Origin: Bacteroidales bacterium
GTDB lineage: Bacteria; Bacteroidota; Bacteroidia; Bacteroidales; VadinHA17
NCBI GenBank assembly: GCA_003155705.1
Contig: PMEC01000230.1
Coordinates: forward strand, 1,899-7,464
Length of the DNA: 5,566 nucleotides
Direction: 5' to 3'
Made by a program: the position numbers and the translations under genes. How positions within the stretch are numbered: the first letter of the stretch is position 1; every line of letters starts with the position of its first letter. The notes under the pieces are model-generated. The model did not search any database, was not told the DNA's origin, and was given only the letters and a program-made list of their open reading frames with translations. Positions 1-5,566 of the stretch are shown piece by piece.

Positions 1-12
1 TAGTTTATTGAA

Positions 13-49
13 AATGCCATGATATCAATTAACAGATTATCATGGCATT
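13..49. terminator. 12-bp perfect inverted repeat, possible terminator
   Basis: Positions 13-24 (AATGCCATGATA) are perfectly complementary to 38-49 (TATCATGGCATT), with a 13-nt loop at 25-37. The hairpin lies about 40 nt beyond the stop codon of the minus-strand Cys-rich gene, so it could end that transcript or one entering from the left edge. Neither flank has a strong T-tract: the minus-strand side reads TTCAATAAAC and the plus-strand side ATTATTAAAA. The pairing is seen directly; the terminator role is inference. Confidence 0.45.
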
Positions 50-87
50 ATTAAAATGCTGTCAAAAAAACTAACCTTCGATCACAA

Positions 88-429
88 TTATTTTGTTGGA
101 GTTTTCATCTGGCATTTCGCTGGATCGCAACTTTTCATATCGTCTTTTATATCAGCACTTTTCATCTTGCATGTTGCCGGATCACACTTTGCTTCTTTGC
201 ACTTTGTCATATCGCATTTTGCATCTTTACTTTTGGACATATCACAACATGCAGCTTTTGTTTCAGTCTTGGATGCGCAAACTGCAGAGGAAGGACATTT
301 TCCACAATCTTTCGAAACCTCTGTAGCTGCCTTCTTAACTTCCCTGGAAGAGTTCTGAGCATTAGTAAAAAGCAGTACAGCAACGACAAGAATTAAAATA
401 CCTGAGAAACCAATAATTAATTTTTTCAT
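88..429 (-). CDS. Small exported or membrane-anchored Cys-rich repeat protein
   Basis: This 113-residue protein matches no family I recognise. Residues 1-3 (MKK) lead into a hydrophobic stretch at about 4-22, followed by TNA-Q at 22-25. That reads as a signal peptide with a possible cleavage after Ala24, or an uncleaved N-terminal anchor. The mature part is Lys-, Asp-, Ala- and Cys-rich with 11 cysteines (42, 45, 51, 61, 62, 72, 77, 82, 87, 101, 106). It opens with C42-x2-C45 and then runs into decapeptide repeats of the form C-D-[MP]-x-x-C-K-x-x-K. No lipobox is visible, because there is no Cys near the end of the hydrophobic segment. The regular Cys spacing suggests periplasmic metal binding or thiol chemistry, but this is inference. 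The start follows an AT-rich leader without a Shine-Dalgarno, as is normal in Bacteroidota. The gene stands alone and is divergent from the GH109-like gene. The coherent signal peptide and repeats argue strongly that it is real; its function is unknown. Confidence 0.8.
   Translation of the reverse strand: MKKLIIGFSGILILVVAVLLFTNAQNSSREVKKAATEVSKDCGKCPSSAVCASKTETKAACCDMSKSKDAKCDMTKCKEAKCDPATCKMKSADIKDDMKSCDPAKCQMKTPTK
100..246 (-). repeat. Cys-containing decapeptide repeats within the small protein
   Basis: Codons 62-110 encode repeating ten-residue units. They are CDMSKSKDAK (62-71), CDMTKCKEAK (72-81), CDPATCKMKS (82-91), a degenerate nine-residue unit without Cys, ADIKDDMKS (92-100), and CDPAKCQMKT (101-110). 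The first unit has Ser67 where the others have their second Cys. The intact units each give a C-x4-C pair, spaced ten residues apart. At DNA level this is an imperfect 30-bp tandem repeat, so growth by unit duplication is likely. Confidence 0.75.
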
Positions 430-644
430 ATTTCTGATTTTATAAATTTCAATTTAACAAAAATAATATAATTTTTGAACCGGTAATCTTTTTGGGAAGT
501 GTATTCTATTTAAAGAGGTTGCTAACCCGATATTCCTTTGATTTTTTAATCTTATGAAACAAATATTTTAAATTGAATTTCGTATTTTTAAGTCTGGGCA
601 AATAGTTATAAAAGTCATCTTCAATAATCAAATTATCTTTAACC
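430..644. other. Divergent intergenic region
   Basis: This 215-nt AT-rich spacer separates the divergent Cys-rich and GH109-like genes, so it should hold promoters for both. One good -7 match is seen for the minus strand (458-465). For the plus strand I found only weak candidates, such as TATTTTTA at 583-590 without a well-placed TTTG upstream, so I do not call that promoter. The ATG at 645 is preceded by TTTAACC with no Shine-Dalgarno. No RNA gene or small ORF is convincing here. Confidence 0.5.
458..465 (-). promoter_or_regulatory. Candidate Bacteroidota -7 element for the Cys-rich gene
   Basis: Read on the minus strand, these bases are TATTTTTG, an exact match to the Bacteroidota sigma-ABfr -7 consensus TAnnTTTG. 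Transcription would start about 20 nt before the ATG whose first base is 429. No TTTG -33 box is found at the usual 19-21 nt upstream; CCGG lies there instead. In AT-rich DNA such a match can occur by chance, hence moderate confidence. Confidence 0.4.
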
Positions 645-2096
645 ATGAAAAACAAGCGCAGAGATTTTTTAAAACTTACAGGTTTGGCCGGAATTGGTGT
701 TGCAGGATTCGGAGCACTTAAAGGGTATGTGAATGAACCTGATTATATATATGCAAAAGGTGTGGAAAAACAATGGCAGATTGCAGAAAAATCACATATA
801 CAGAGGTTTAACATGTCAGGTTATGCAGCGCCTCCGATTGATAAAGTGAGGATTGGAATAATCGGAATGGGTCAGAGAGGTCCTGCGCATATGATAACAA
901 TGAGTCATATAGAAGGTGTTGAGATCAAAGCATTATGCGACCTTCGCCTTGAAAAAGTAAATGCTGCAAAAAAGCTCCTGGCTGGTACCAGACACGATCC
1001 GGTAATTTATACCGGAAACGATGAAGAATGGAAAAAGCTTTGTGAACGTGATGATATTGATCTTGTTATTGTTACAACTCCATGGTACATGCATGCTCCA
1101 ATGGCAGTTTATGCAATGAATCATGGAAAACACGTTGCATCTGAGGTCTCTGCGGCGTCAACTATTGAAGAATGCTGGCAACTTGTGGAAACAGCTGAAC
1201 ATACCCGGCAGCATTGCATGATGCTTGAAAACTATGCTTACGGCAGTTTCCAGTTGCTGACACTTAATATGGCAAGACAAGGTTTTTTTGGAGAGATTGT
1301 GCACGGTGACTGTGCATATAATACAAGCAAAATGTCCAATAACTTTTCCAAAAATATGTACTGGAACATGTGGTGGTTACGACAGTACGGTTCAAGGAGA
1401 GGTAACATTTATCCTGCTCATGGAGTTGGAACTGTATGCCAGTTAATGAATGTAAACAGGGGTGATAAACTGAACTTCCTGGTATGCGTAGACAGCGATG
1501 ATTATATGATGGGTGAAACGGCTAATAAGCTTGCTTCCATTGATGATTTCTTTAAACCATTTGCTGAAATGAATTATCGCGGGAATATGAGTACAACTAC
1601 AATTCGTACAACAAAAGGTAAAACAATAATGCTTCAGCACGACGGTACTTCACCTCGCGGACCCCATACGACTATACACGCAATTACAGGAACAAAAGCA
1701 CTGGCACAGGAATTTCCGCTTCCTGCTAGGATTTCGATTGGCCTGGATGACTGGCTAAAACCGGAAGAATATCAAAAGCTTGTCGCTAAATATACTCCTG
1801 AGATTTCAAATAAAGTAGGCGACCTTGCAAGACAAATAGGTGCTGGTCACGGGGGTACAGATTTATTTGAAGACTGGCATTTAGTTGATTGTCTTCGTAA
1901 CGGTTTGCCCCTCGATCAGGATGTTTATGACGCAGCAGCCTGGAGCTCAATTATACCATTAAGTGAATGGTCTGTAAGAAATAATTCAAATTCAATTGCT
2001 TTCCCTGATTTCACAAAAGGTGCATGGGAAACAAACCAATTGAATATGGATATCAATCTTACCAAAGGCGGAGGAAATACAAAAGTTATTGTGTAA
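645..2096 (+). CDS. Tat-exported GH109-type Gfo/Idh/MocA family protein
   Basis: This 483-residue protein starts with a twin-arginine signal (K4-R-R-D-F-L-K10, then a Gly/Ala/Leu hydrophobic run to about 25), so it is probably exported folded with its cofactor. A Rossmann domain follows, with V68-R-I-G-I-I-G-M-G76 as the NAD(P)-binding glycine motif and the Gfo/Idh-type T144-T-P-W and E167-V-S segments. The C-terminal half resembles GH109 alpha-N-acetylgalactosaminidases, which hydrolyse glycosides by an NAD-dependent oxidation-elimination route. Matching segments are EVS (167-169), E-E-C-W (175-178), L-E-N-x-x-Y (194-199), G-E-I-V-H-G (216-221), Y-P-A-H-G-V-G (256-262), G-A-G-H-G-G (399-404) and V-Y-D-x-A-x-W (427-433). 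Glu167, Tyr199, Tyr256 and His259 align from memory with residues important in the Elizabethkingia enzyme. The stretch between HG221 and Y256, which shapes the substrate pocket, differs from that enzyme, so the substrate may not be alpha-GalNAc. A plain sugar dehydrogenase is the alternative. It is probably co-transcribed with the UroD-like gene 28 nt downstream. Confidence 0.88.
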   Translation: MKNKRRDFLKLTGLAGIGVAGFGALKGYVNEPDYIYAKGVEKQWQIAEKSHIQRFNMSGYAAPPIDKVRIGIIGMGQRGPAHMITMSHIEGVEIKALCDLRLEKVNAAKKLLAGTRHDPVIYTGNDEEWKKLCERDDIDLVIVTTPWYMHAPMAVYAMNHGKHVASEVSAASTIEECWQLVETAEHTRQHCMMLENYAYGSFQLLTLNMARQGFFGEIVHGDCAYNTSKMSNNFSKNMYWNMWWLRQYGSRRGNIYPAHGVGTVCQLMNVNRGDKLNFLVCVDSDDYMMGETANKLASIDDFFKPFAEMNYRGNMSTTTIRTTKGKTIMLQHDGTSPRGPHTTIHAITGTKALAQEFPLPARISIGLDDWLKPEEYQKLVAKYTPEISNKVGDLARQIGAGHGGTDLFEDWHLVDCLRNGLPLDQDVYDAAAWSSIIPLSEWSVRNNSNSIAFPDFTKGAWETNQLNMDINLTKGGGNTKVIV

Positions 2097-2124
2097 GATG
2101 AAGTAATTAAAAATGCGTTAATTA

Positions 2125-3219
2125 ATGACTCTATTCAATAAAAATCCATTTATAAAATCAGAATTACTCCCTGTAGATGTTGTTTTTCATCCATCATGGT
2201 GGAACAAACACGCAGGAATATCTTTTGATGAAGATTTCTTTTATCATCCATTGAAACGTGTTGAATCTGAACAAAGAATGGAAAAAGAACTTTATGAAAG
2301 ATTCGGCAGATACGGTCTTGGTTTCGACTGGAATAGATCTTTGCCAGTCATAGGAGCAGTGCACAATGCAGCCGGGTATATAATATCTGAAATGCTTGGA
2401 TGCAGGGTGGTTTACAATGCAGATTCAGCTCCGCAGGTAATTGCTGCTGAAATGAATGAAATAAGAATCAACCCGGAAGATGCATTTAGAAGTCCTGCTT
2501 ATAAGAAGGTGCTTAACCTGATGGAGAACCTGAAGAAAAAATATGGGTACCTTGAAGGCGATATAAACTGGGGCGGAATATTAAATGTCGCGCTCGATCT
2601 TAAAGGTCAGAATGTTTTTACCGACCTTTTAATAAATCCCCGGGAAACAAAAATACAATTCCGGAAGATTTCTGAGGTAATAGAAAAATTTGTTGCAGGA
2701 ATTGCCAGGGAAACAGGAACAAGTTCAGTTTCAGTCAACAGGAATGTCAGGAATATTGAAGCGCCTGTTTTTCTTCATTCTGAATGTTCCCATACAATGA
2801 TTTCAACCGAACAATATGAAGAGTTTTTGTTACCCATAGATTTGGAATGGAGTAAAAAGTACAGGCCGTTCGGCATTCATTACTGCGGGAATGATCCTCA
2901 CAGGTATGCAGCAACATTCGGCAAAATAAAAAATCTCGACTTCCTTGATGTTGGCTGGGGAGGCGATCTAAAAATTCTACGGGAACATCTTCCGAACACT
3001 TTTCTGAACATCCGGTTAGACCCTGTCAATCTCAACAATTATGCAGAAGAAGAGCTTGAGGCAACAATAACCAGACTGGTCGAAGATTCCAATAATCCAT
3101 ATCTGACTGGTATTTGCTGCATTAATATGGATGACAAAGTCGATGATAAACAAGTAACCACAATTTTCAGAGTTGTTGAAGAGCTGAGGGTAAAAGCTAA
3201 AAAAGAGACAAAAATTTAA
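2125..3219 (+). CDS. UroD-superfamily protein with a zinc-site motif (possible methyltransferase)
   Basis: This 364-residue protein has the length and layout of the uroporphyrinogen decarboxylase (UroD/MtaA) superfamily, a TIM-barrel fold. It has no signal peptide and should be cytoplasmic. H252-Y-C254 lies in GIHYCGN, and C331-C332 lies in TGICCIN near the C-terminus. This reproduces the H-x-C-x(n)-C pattern that binds zinc in MtaA/MtbA-type corrinoid:thiol methyltransferases, with 77 residues from C254 to C331. True heme-pathway HemE enzymes lack that pattern and have an Arg-rich N-terminal motif that I do not see here. A second polar cluster, H218-S-E-C-S-H223, may line the pocket. Methyl transfer involving a corrinoid protein or a thiol is therefore a reasonable guess, but no corrinoid-binding protein is visible in the window and the substrate is unknown. 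The start at 2125 is 28 nt after the preceding stop, which suggests an operon with the GH109-type gene. A second ATG at 2097-2100 and one at 2113 run into stops at once, which supports this start. Confidence 0.8.
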   Translation: MTLFNKNPFIKSELLPVDVVFHPSWWNKHAGISFDEDFFYHPLKRVESEQRMEKELYERFGRYGLGFDWNRSLPVIGAVHNAAGYIISEMLGCRVVYNADSAPQVIAAEMNEIRINPEDAFRSPAYKKVLNLMENLKKKYGYLEGDINWGGILNVALDLKGQNVFTDLLINPRETKIQFRKISEVIEKFVAGIARETGTSSVSVNRNVRNIEAPVFLHSECSHTMISTEQYEEFLLPIDLEWSKKYRPFGIHYCGNDPHRYAATFGKIKNLDFLDVGWGGDLKILREHLPNTFLNIRLDPVNLNNYAEEELEATITRLVEDSNNPYLTGICCINMDDKVDDKQVTTIFRVVEELRVKAKKETKI

Positions 3220-3256
3220 TAGCTAGTAGAGTAAAAAACCGGGTGTCTCAAATGTA

Positions 3257-3344
3257 TTGTTTTACCCCCTTGGCCCCAGCAGTAGGAATTATAAATATCT
3301 GTAAATCAGAAAGTCCCCCTTGGGGGATTTAGGGGTAAAAACAA
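3257..3344. repeat. Nested palindromic element between convergent genes
   Basis: The outer arms TTGTTTTACCCC (3257-3268) and GGGGTAAAAACAA (3332-3344) are complementary except for one extra A. Inside the right half, 3311-3319 pairs with 3322-3330 (AAGTCCCCC / GGGGGATTT, with one G-T pair), a near-perfect palindrome centred on TT. The C/G runs stand out sharply in this AT-rich region. The architecture resembles small dispersed palindromic repeats (CCCCC...GGGGG-ATTTAGGGG type) that I recall from Bacteroidota genomes, but copy number cannot be tested here. It may also work as a two-way transcription barrier between the UroD-like gene and the MFS gene. Confidence 0.5.
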
Positions 3345-3370
3345 AAAAAGAGGGCTTTTGCGATACCCTC
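3343..3370 (-). terminator. Intrinsic terminator of the MFS transporter gene
   Basis: On the minus strand, GAGGG (3370-3366) pairs with CCCTC (3354-3350) around an 11-nt loop and is followed directly by seven T residues (3349-3343). It lies about 25 nt beyond the TAG stop of the full-length MFS gene. The stem is short (5 bp, or 6 with a G-T pair), but the T-tract is good. A competing pairing is possible between 3362-3368 (GATACCC) and the distant 3241-3247 (GGGTGTC). Confidence 0.6.
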
Positions 3371-3395
3371 CTTATATTATTATTTCAGAATATTA

Positions 3396-5072
3396 CTATT
3401 TCTTAATATTCGGCAATTCCAGTCCGTAGCCTTTCTTCTTATCCTCTGCTTTAAGAAGGAATGCAAAGACCAGAGAAAGTAAACTAAGAGATGTAAACAT
3501 TACTAAATCAAAGAAATAATTATACCTGAGGTTCAACCTGGTCTTTTCAATTATTGGATATATTGCTTCAGATGTTTTAATTTCAATATCCTGATAAAAT
3601 TTCTCCTTATTTCCAACCGGACTAATTTCTGAAAGAGTACCGGAAGTAGATAAAGAGATACTGCTTTTCAGTTTTTCCATTTCAGATGTAGAAATCTGAA
3701 CTGCCTCATAAGTCGTATTTTGTACCAATAATTCAATCGTACGGCTACTGGATTTTTCAGCCAACTGAGAAATTTCTTTGGCTGAAAGATTATAAGACTT
3801 TTCAGATAATACTTGCTTATAAGCGCTGTAGACTGCTTCTTTTACGGCAATTTTATTAGGTGTCACATCAGGATTTGTTGAATTAAGAATTATTCCTAGT
3901 AAAAGTGGAATTATCCATAATCCAATATTTTGAATCCAGAAAATTACAGCATATGCTGTTCCAAGCTGTTTTTCCGGAATAATTTTTGGAACTGAAGGCC
4001 ACATTGCAGCAGGAACTAAAGAAAAACCCATTCCAAGAATAATAACCACAGCGGCTGCAAGCCACCATGCATTAAATATCGGAATAGTCAGGATACTATG
4101 AACAAAAATTAAAATTAACGAGCCGATAATCATGATTGTTGCACCTTTCCCTTTCTTATCATAGACCGTACCGAATATAGGTGTAAGAAAAATAGCCCCA
4201 AAAGGCAGCAATGCAGGAATGGAGCCAGCCAGATTTGGACTGACATGGTATTTATTTATCATCAGATCAGTTGCATAAAACAAAAAAGGAAAAACAGCTG
4301 AATAAAACAAAACGCAGAGAATGGCAATATACCAGAATCCTCTGTTTTTGATAATAAACAAAATATCCTTAAGTTCAAATGCATCTTCTTTGGCATTTCC
4401 ATCAATACTCTGGGCTATTGAAGCATCCAGTTTCCTATCCATGAAAGTGTAAATTATAAAAGCAGATAACGCGATCAGCATAAATACAAACGCCAGCAAA
4501 ACAGGAGATGAGTATGAATATGTTCTTGCCACTGGCAAGGCTATAAAAAACGCAAGAGCTGTACCAAGCCTTGCAATAGACATCTGCATACCCATTGCCA
4601 GAGCCATTTCTCTTCCTTTAAACCATTTTACCACAGCCTTAGAGACAGTGATTCCGCCTGCTTCAGTTCCCACACCAAATATTCCGAATCCGATCGCGGA
4701 AATTATTACCTGAGTTTTTATTCCAAAAATCAAAGCTCCTTCAGGAAATACGTGTATGAGAGCCCAATAATTAAGACCTGTTCCGATTGCCATCATGGAA
4801 GTGGCAGCAAGACCGGTAAAACGGACCCCCATTTTATCCAGAATAATTCCACTGAAAATTAGCATGAATAAGAACACGTTAAACCATGTATAGGAAGATG
4901 TATATATTCCGAAATCAGAGCTGTTCCATCCTAAAATACTTTCAAGCATCGGTTTGACGGGGGAAAGTGCATAATTAAAAAAGTATGCACCAAACATTGA
5001 TAGTGAAACTATTATAAGTGCGGTCCACCTTGCCTTTTTTGAATCCCGTAAAGTATTGATTATTTGTTCCAT
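3396..5072 (-). CDS. MFS transporter with a long periplasmic loop before TM12
   Basis: This 558-residue inner-membrane carrier shows twelve hydrophobic segments, at about 16-38, 57-78, 85-107, 121-142, 160-181, 189-210, 244-268, 281-302, 311-329, 334-356, 371-396 and 518-540. MFS motif A appears after TM2 (G75-x3-D79-K-x-G-x-R84) and in weaker form after TM8 (G301-x3-D305-K-K-G308). The segment A356-M-W-P-S, then P367-E-K-Q-L-G-T-A-Y and Q381-N-I-G-L, recalls MFSD1-like carriers, but the substrate cannot be read from sequence. The usual length is about 400-450 residues. The excess is mostly a roughly 118-residue hydrophilic loop at 398-515, predicted to face the periplasm. The C-terminal tail K541-A-E-D-K-K-K-G-Y-G-L-E-L-P is almost identical to that of the neighbouring paralog. 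ATG at 5072 gives a short cytoplasmic N-terminus before TM1 and has no Shine-Dalgarno. The gene lies 113 nt downstream of the paralog in the same direction and converges on the UroD-like gene. Confidence 0.9.
   Translation of the reverse strand: MEQIINTLRDSKKARWTALIIVSLSMFGAYFFNYALSPVKPMLESILGWNSSDFGIYTSSYTWFNVFLFMLIFSGIILDKMGVRFTGLAATSMMAIGTGLNYWALIHVFPEGALIFGIKTQVIISAIGFGIFGVGTEAGGITVSKAVVKWFKGREMALAMGMQMSIARLGTALAFFIALPVARTYSYSSPVLLAFVFMLIALSAFIIYTFMDRKLDASIAQSIDGNAKEDAFELKDILFIIKNRGFWYIAILCVLFYSAVFPFLFYATDLMINKYHVSPNLAGSIPALLPFGAIFLTPIFGTVYDKKGKGATIMIIGSLILIFVHSILTIPIFNAWWLAAAVVIILGMGFSLVPAAMWPSVPKIIPEKQLGTAYAVIFWIQNIGLWIIPLLLGIILNSTNPDVTPNKIAVKEAVYSAYKQVLSEKSYNLSAKEISQLAEKSSSRTIELLVQNTTYEAVQISTSEMEKLKSSISLSTSGTLSEISPVGNKEKFYQDIEIKTSEAIYPIIEKTRLNLRYNYFFDLVMFTSLSLLSLVFAFLLKAEDKKKGYGLELPNIKK
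3528..3881 (-). other. Extra hydrophilic loop domain of the MFS transporter
   Basis: Residues 398-515 lie between the predicted TM11 and TM12. The stretch is rich in Ser, Thr, Glu and Lys, has no Cys, and contains several probable amphipathic helices (about 408-423, 430-450, 460-470, 488-512). In the paralog starting beyond the window edge, the same position holds only about 25 residues. With both MFS termini in the cytoplasm, this loop is periplasmic. I recognise no domain in it. Confidence 0.7.
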
Positions 5073-5105
5073 GATTATTTATATTGTTAATAGGTTTTTG
5101 ACCGG

Positions 5106-5135
5106 TAAATGTAATTAATAAATTTTTTAAACAAA
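5106..5135 (-). promoter_or_regulatory. Candidate promoter of the full-length MFS gene
   Basis: On the minus strand, TTTG (5135-5132) is followed after 18 nt by TACATTTA (5113-5106), close to the Bacteroidota pattern TTTG-N19-21-TAnnTTTG, with one mismatch in the last base of the -7 box and slightly short spacing. It would give a leader of about 25 nt before the ATG at 5072. If real, the gene need not depend on read-through from the upstream paralog. No terminator is visible between the two MFS genes. Confidence 0.4.
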
Positions 5136-5185
5136 TTAATCAGTCAACTATTTCATTTGATTAGCGACCAGGTGCAGGAAAAGAA

Positions 5186-5566
5186 TTATTTCTCAATATT
5201 TGGAAGTTCAAGGCCATACCCTTTCTTCTTGTCTTCAGCTTTAAGCAGGAATGCAAAAACCAGGGCAATTATTCCAAAACTCATAAAAATAAACATTGGC
5301 AATGTATAATTGTAAGTAGTTACATAACTTCCTTCCACCAGAACTTTACCGGTAACACAATATTTATCGAGAACCCAGCCGATAAGAAAAGGAACTCCCC
5401 ATAATCCAATATTCTGGACCCAGAAAATCAAAGCATATGCCGTTCCCAGCTGCCTTTCCGGAATAATCTTTGGCACCGACGGCCACATTGCGGATGGTAC
5501 TAATGAAAATCCAATTCCCAAAATAAGGATTAAAAATATCGCAAAGAAATAACTGTTAAAAAGTGG
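5186..5566 (-). CDS. MFS transporter paralog, C-terminal part only (cut by window edge)
   Basis: The reading frame is open from the TAA stop at 5186-5188 to the window edge, giving about 126 residues that correspond to TM10-TM12 and the tail of an MFS carrier. The true start lies beyond 5566. The TTG at 5521-5519 is only an internal Leu codon, because the residues before it (P-L-F-N-S-Y...) still align with P331-I-F-N-A of the neighbour. From G-x-G-F-S-L-V-P to N-I-G-L-W the two proteins agree at 35 of 40 residues, and their last 25 residues differ only by Glu for Lys. The loop between TM11 and TM12 is short (about 25 residues), unlike its neighbour. The two genes are therefore tandem paralogs, probably with related substrates. 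They may be co-transcribed across the 113-nt gap. Confidence 0.88.
   Translation of the reverse strand, partial: PLFNSYFFAIFLILILGIGFSLVPSAMWPSVPKIIPERQLGTAYALIFWVQNIGLWGVPFLIGWVLDKYCVTGKVLVEGSYVTTYNYTLPMFIFMSFGIIALVFAFLLKAEDKKKGYGLELPNIEK

Noticed and set aside
100..246. CRISPR-like array from the 30-bp periodicity
   Set aside because: The repeats are imperfect, contiguous and in frame, and encode a protein repeat. There are no unique spacers.
56..358. 100-residue plus-strand ORF over the Cys-rich gene
   Set aside because: It is antisense to the minus-strand gene, whose signal peptide and regular Cys repeats are coherent. The plus-strand product's His/Phe/Ser repeats are just the complement of that repeat.
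1443..1640. Minus-strand ORF inside the GH109-type gene
   Set aside because: It is a shadow of a well-supported coding frame, with no recognisable features of its own.
2125..3219. Heme-pathway uroporphyrinogen decarboxylase (hemE)
   Set aside because: The N-terminal Arg-rich motif of HemE is absent, the H-x-C...C zinc pattern is present, and the context is not heme biosynthesis.
3241..3368. Transposon-like ends GGGTGTC (3241-3247) and GATACCC (3362-3368)
   Set aside because: The pairing is only 7 bp with a G-T pair and there is no transposase or target-site duplication. The right half is better explained by the MFS terminator.
3883..4068. 61-residue minus-strand ORF in another frame of the MFS gene
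   Set aside because: It overlaps the strongly supported MFS frame and its composition is what an out-of-frame reading of membrane helices gives.
5186..5521. Reading the right-hand MFS fragment as a complete 111-residue protein or a truncated pseudogene
   Set aside because: The apparent start is an internal TTG, and the frame stays open and homologous to the neighbour up to the window edge. It is a gene cut by the window, not shown to be broken.

Overview
The window looks like chromosomal DNA from a Bacteroidota bacterium, probably an environmental member of the Bacteroidales or a relative. It is A+T-rich, and start codons lack clear Shine-Dalgarno sequences. Candidate promoters match the Bacteroidota -7 pattern TAnnTTTG. 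The gene set also fits: a Tat-exported GH109-type Gfo/Idh/MocA protein, a UroD-like protein and MFS carriers. The assignment rests on sequence style and remembered family resemblance, not on a database search.

Layout. (1) Positions 1-60 hold a perfect 12-bp inverted repeat, a possible terminator. (2) 88-429 on the minus strand encodes a small exported or membrane-anchored protein whose C-terminal half is a cysteine-rich decapeptide repeat, with no family I recognise. (3) 430-644 is a divergent intergenic region with a candidate promoter for the minus-strand gene. (4) 645-3219 on the plus strand is a likely two-gene operon with a 28-nt gap: a Tat-exported, NAD-binding, GH109-type protein, then a UroD-superfamily protein with an intact H-x-C...C zinc-site pattern like that of corrinoid methyltransferases. 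(5) 3220-3395 lies between convergent genes and carries a nested palindromic element and a terminator for the minus-strand side. (6) 3396-5072 on the minus strand is a complete MFS transporter with an unusually long loop before its last membrane helix. (7) 5186-5566 on the minus strand is the C-terminal part of a second, paralogous MFS transporter that continues past the window edge and lacks the long loop.

How the genes may work together (inference). The exported GH109-type enzyme could act on a sugar or glycoside in the periplasm, the MFS carriers could move a product or related solute across the inner membrane, and the UroD-like protein could act in the cytoplasm, possibly in methyl transfer. 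The convergent arrangement means the transporters are not in the same transcript as the enzymes, so the link is only proximity. The points most worth a second look are the Cys-repeat protein, the MFS loop expansion between tandem paralogs, and the zinc-motif UroD-like protein beside a Tat-exported oxidoreductase-fold glycosidase relative.
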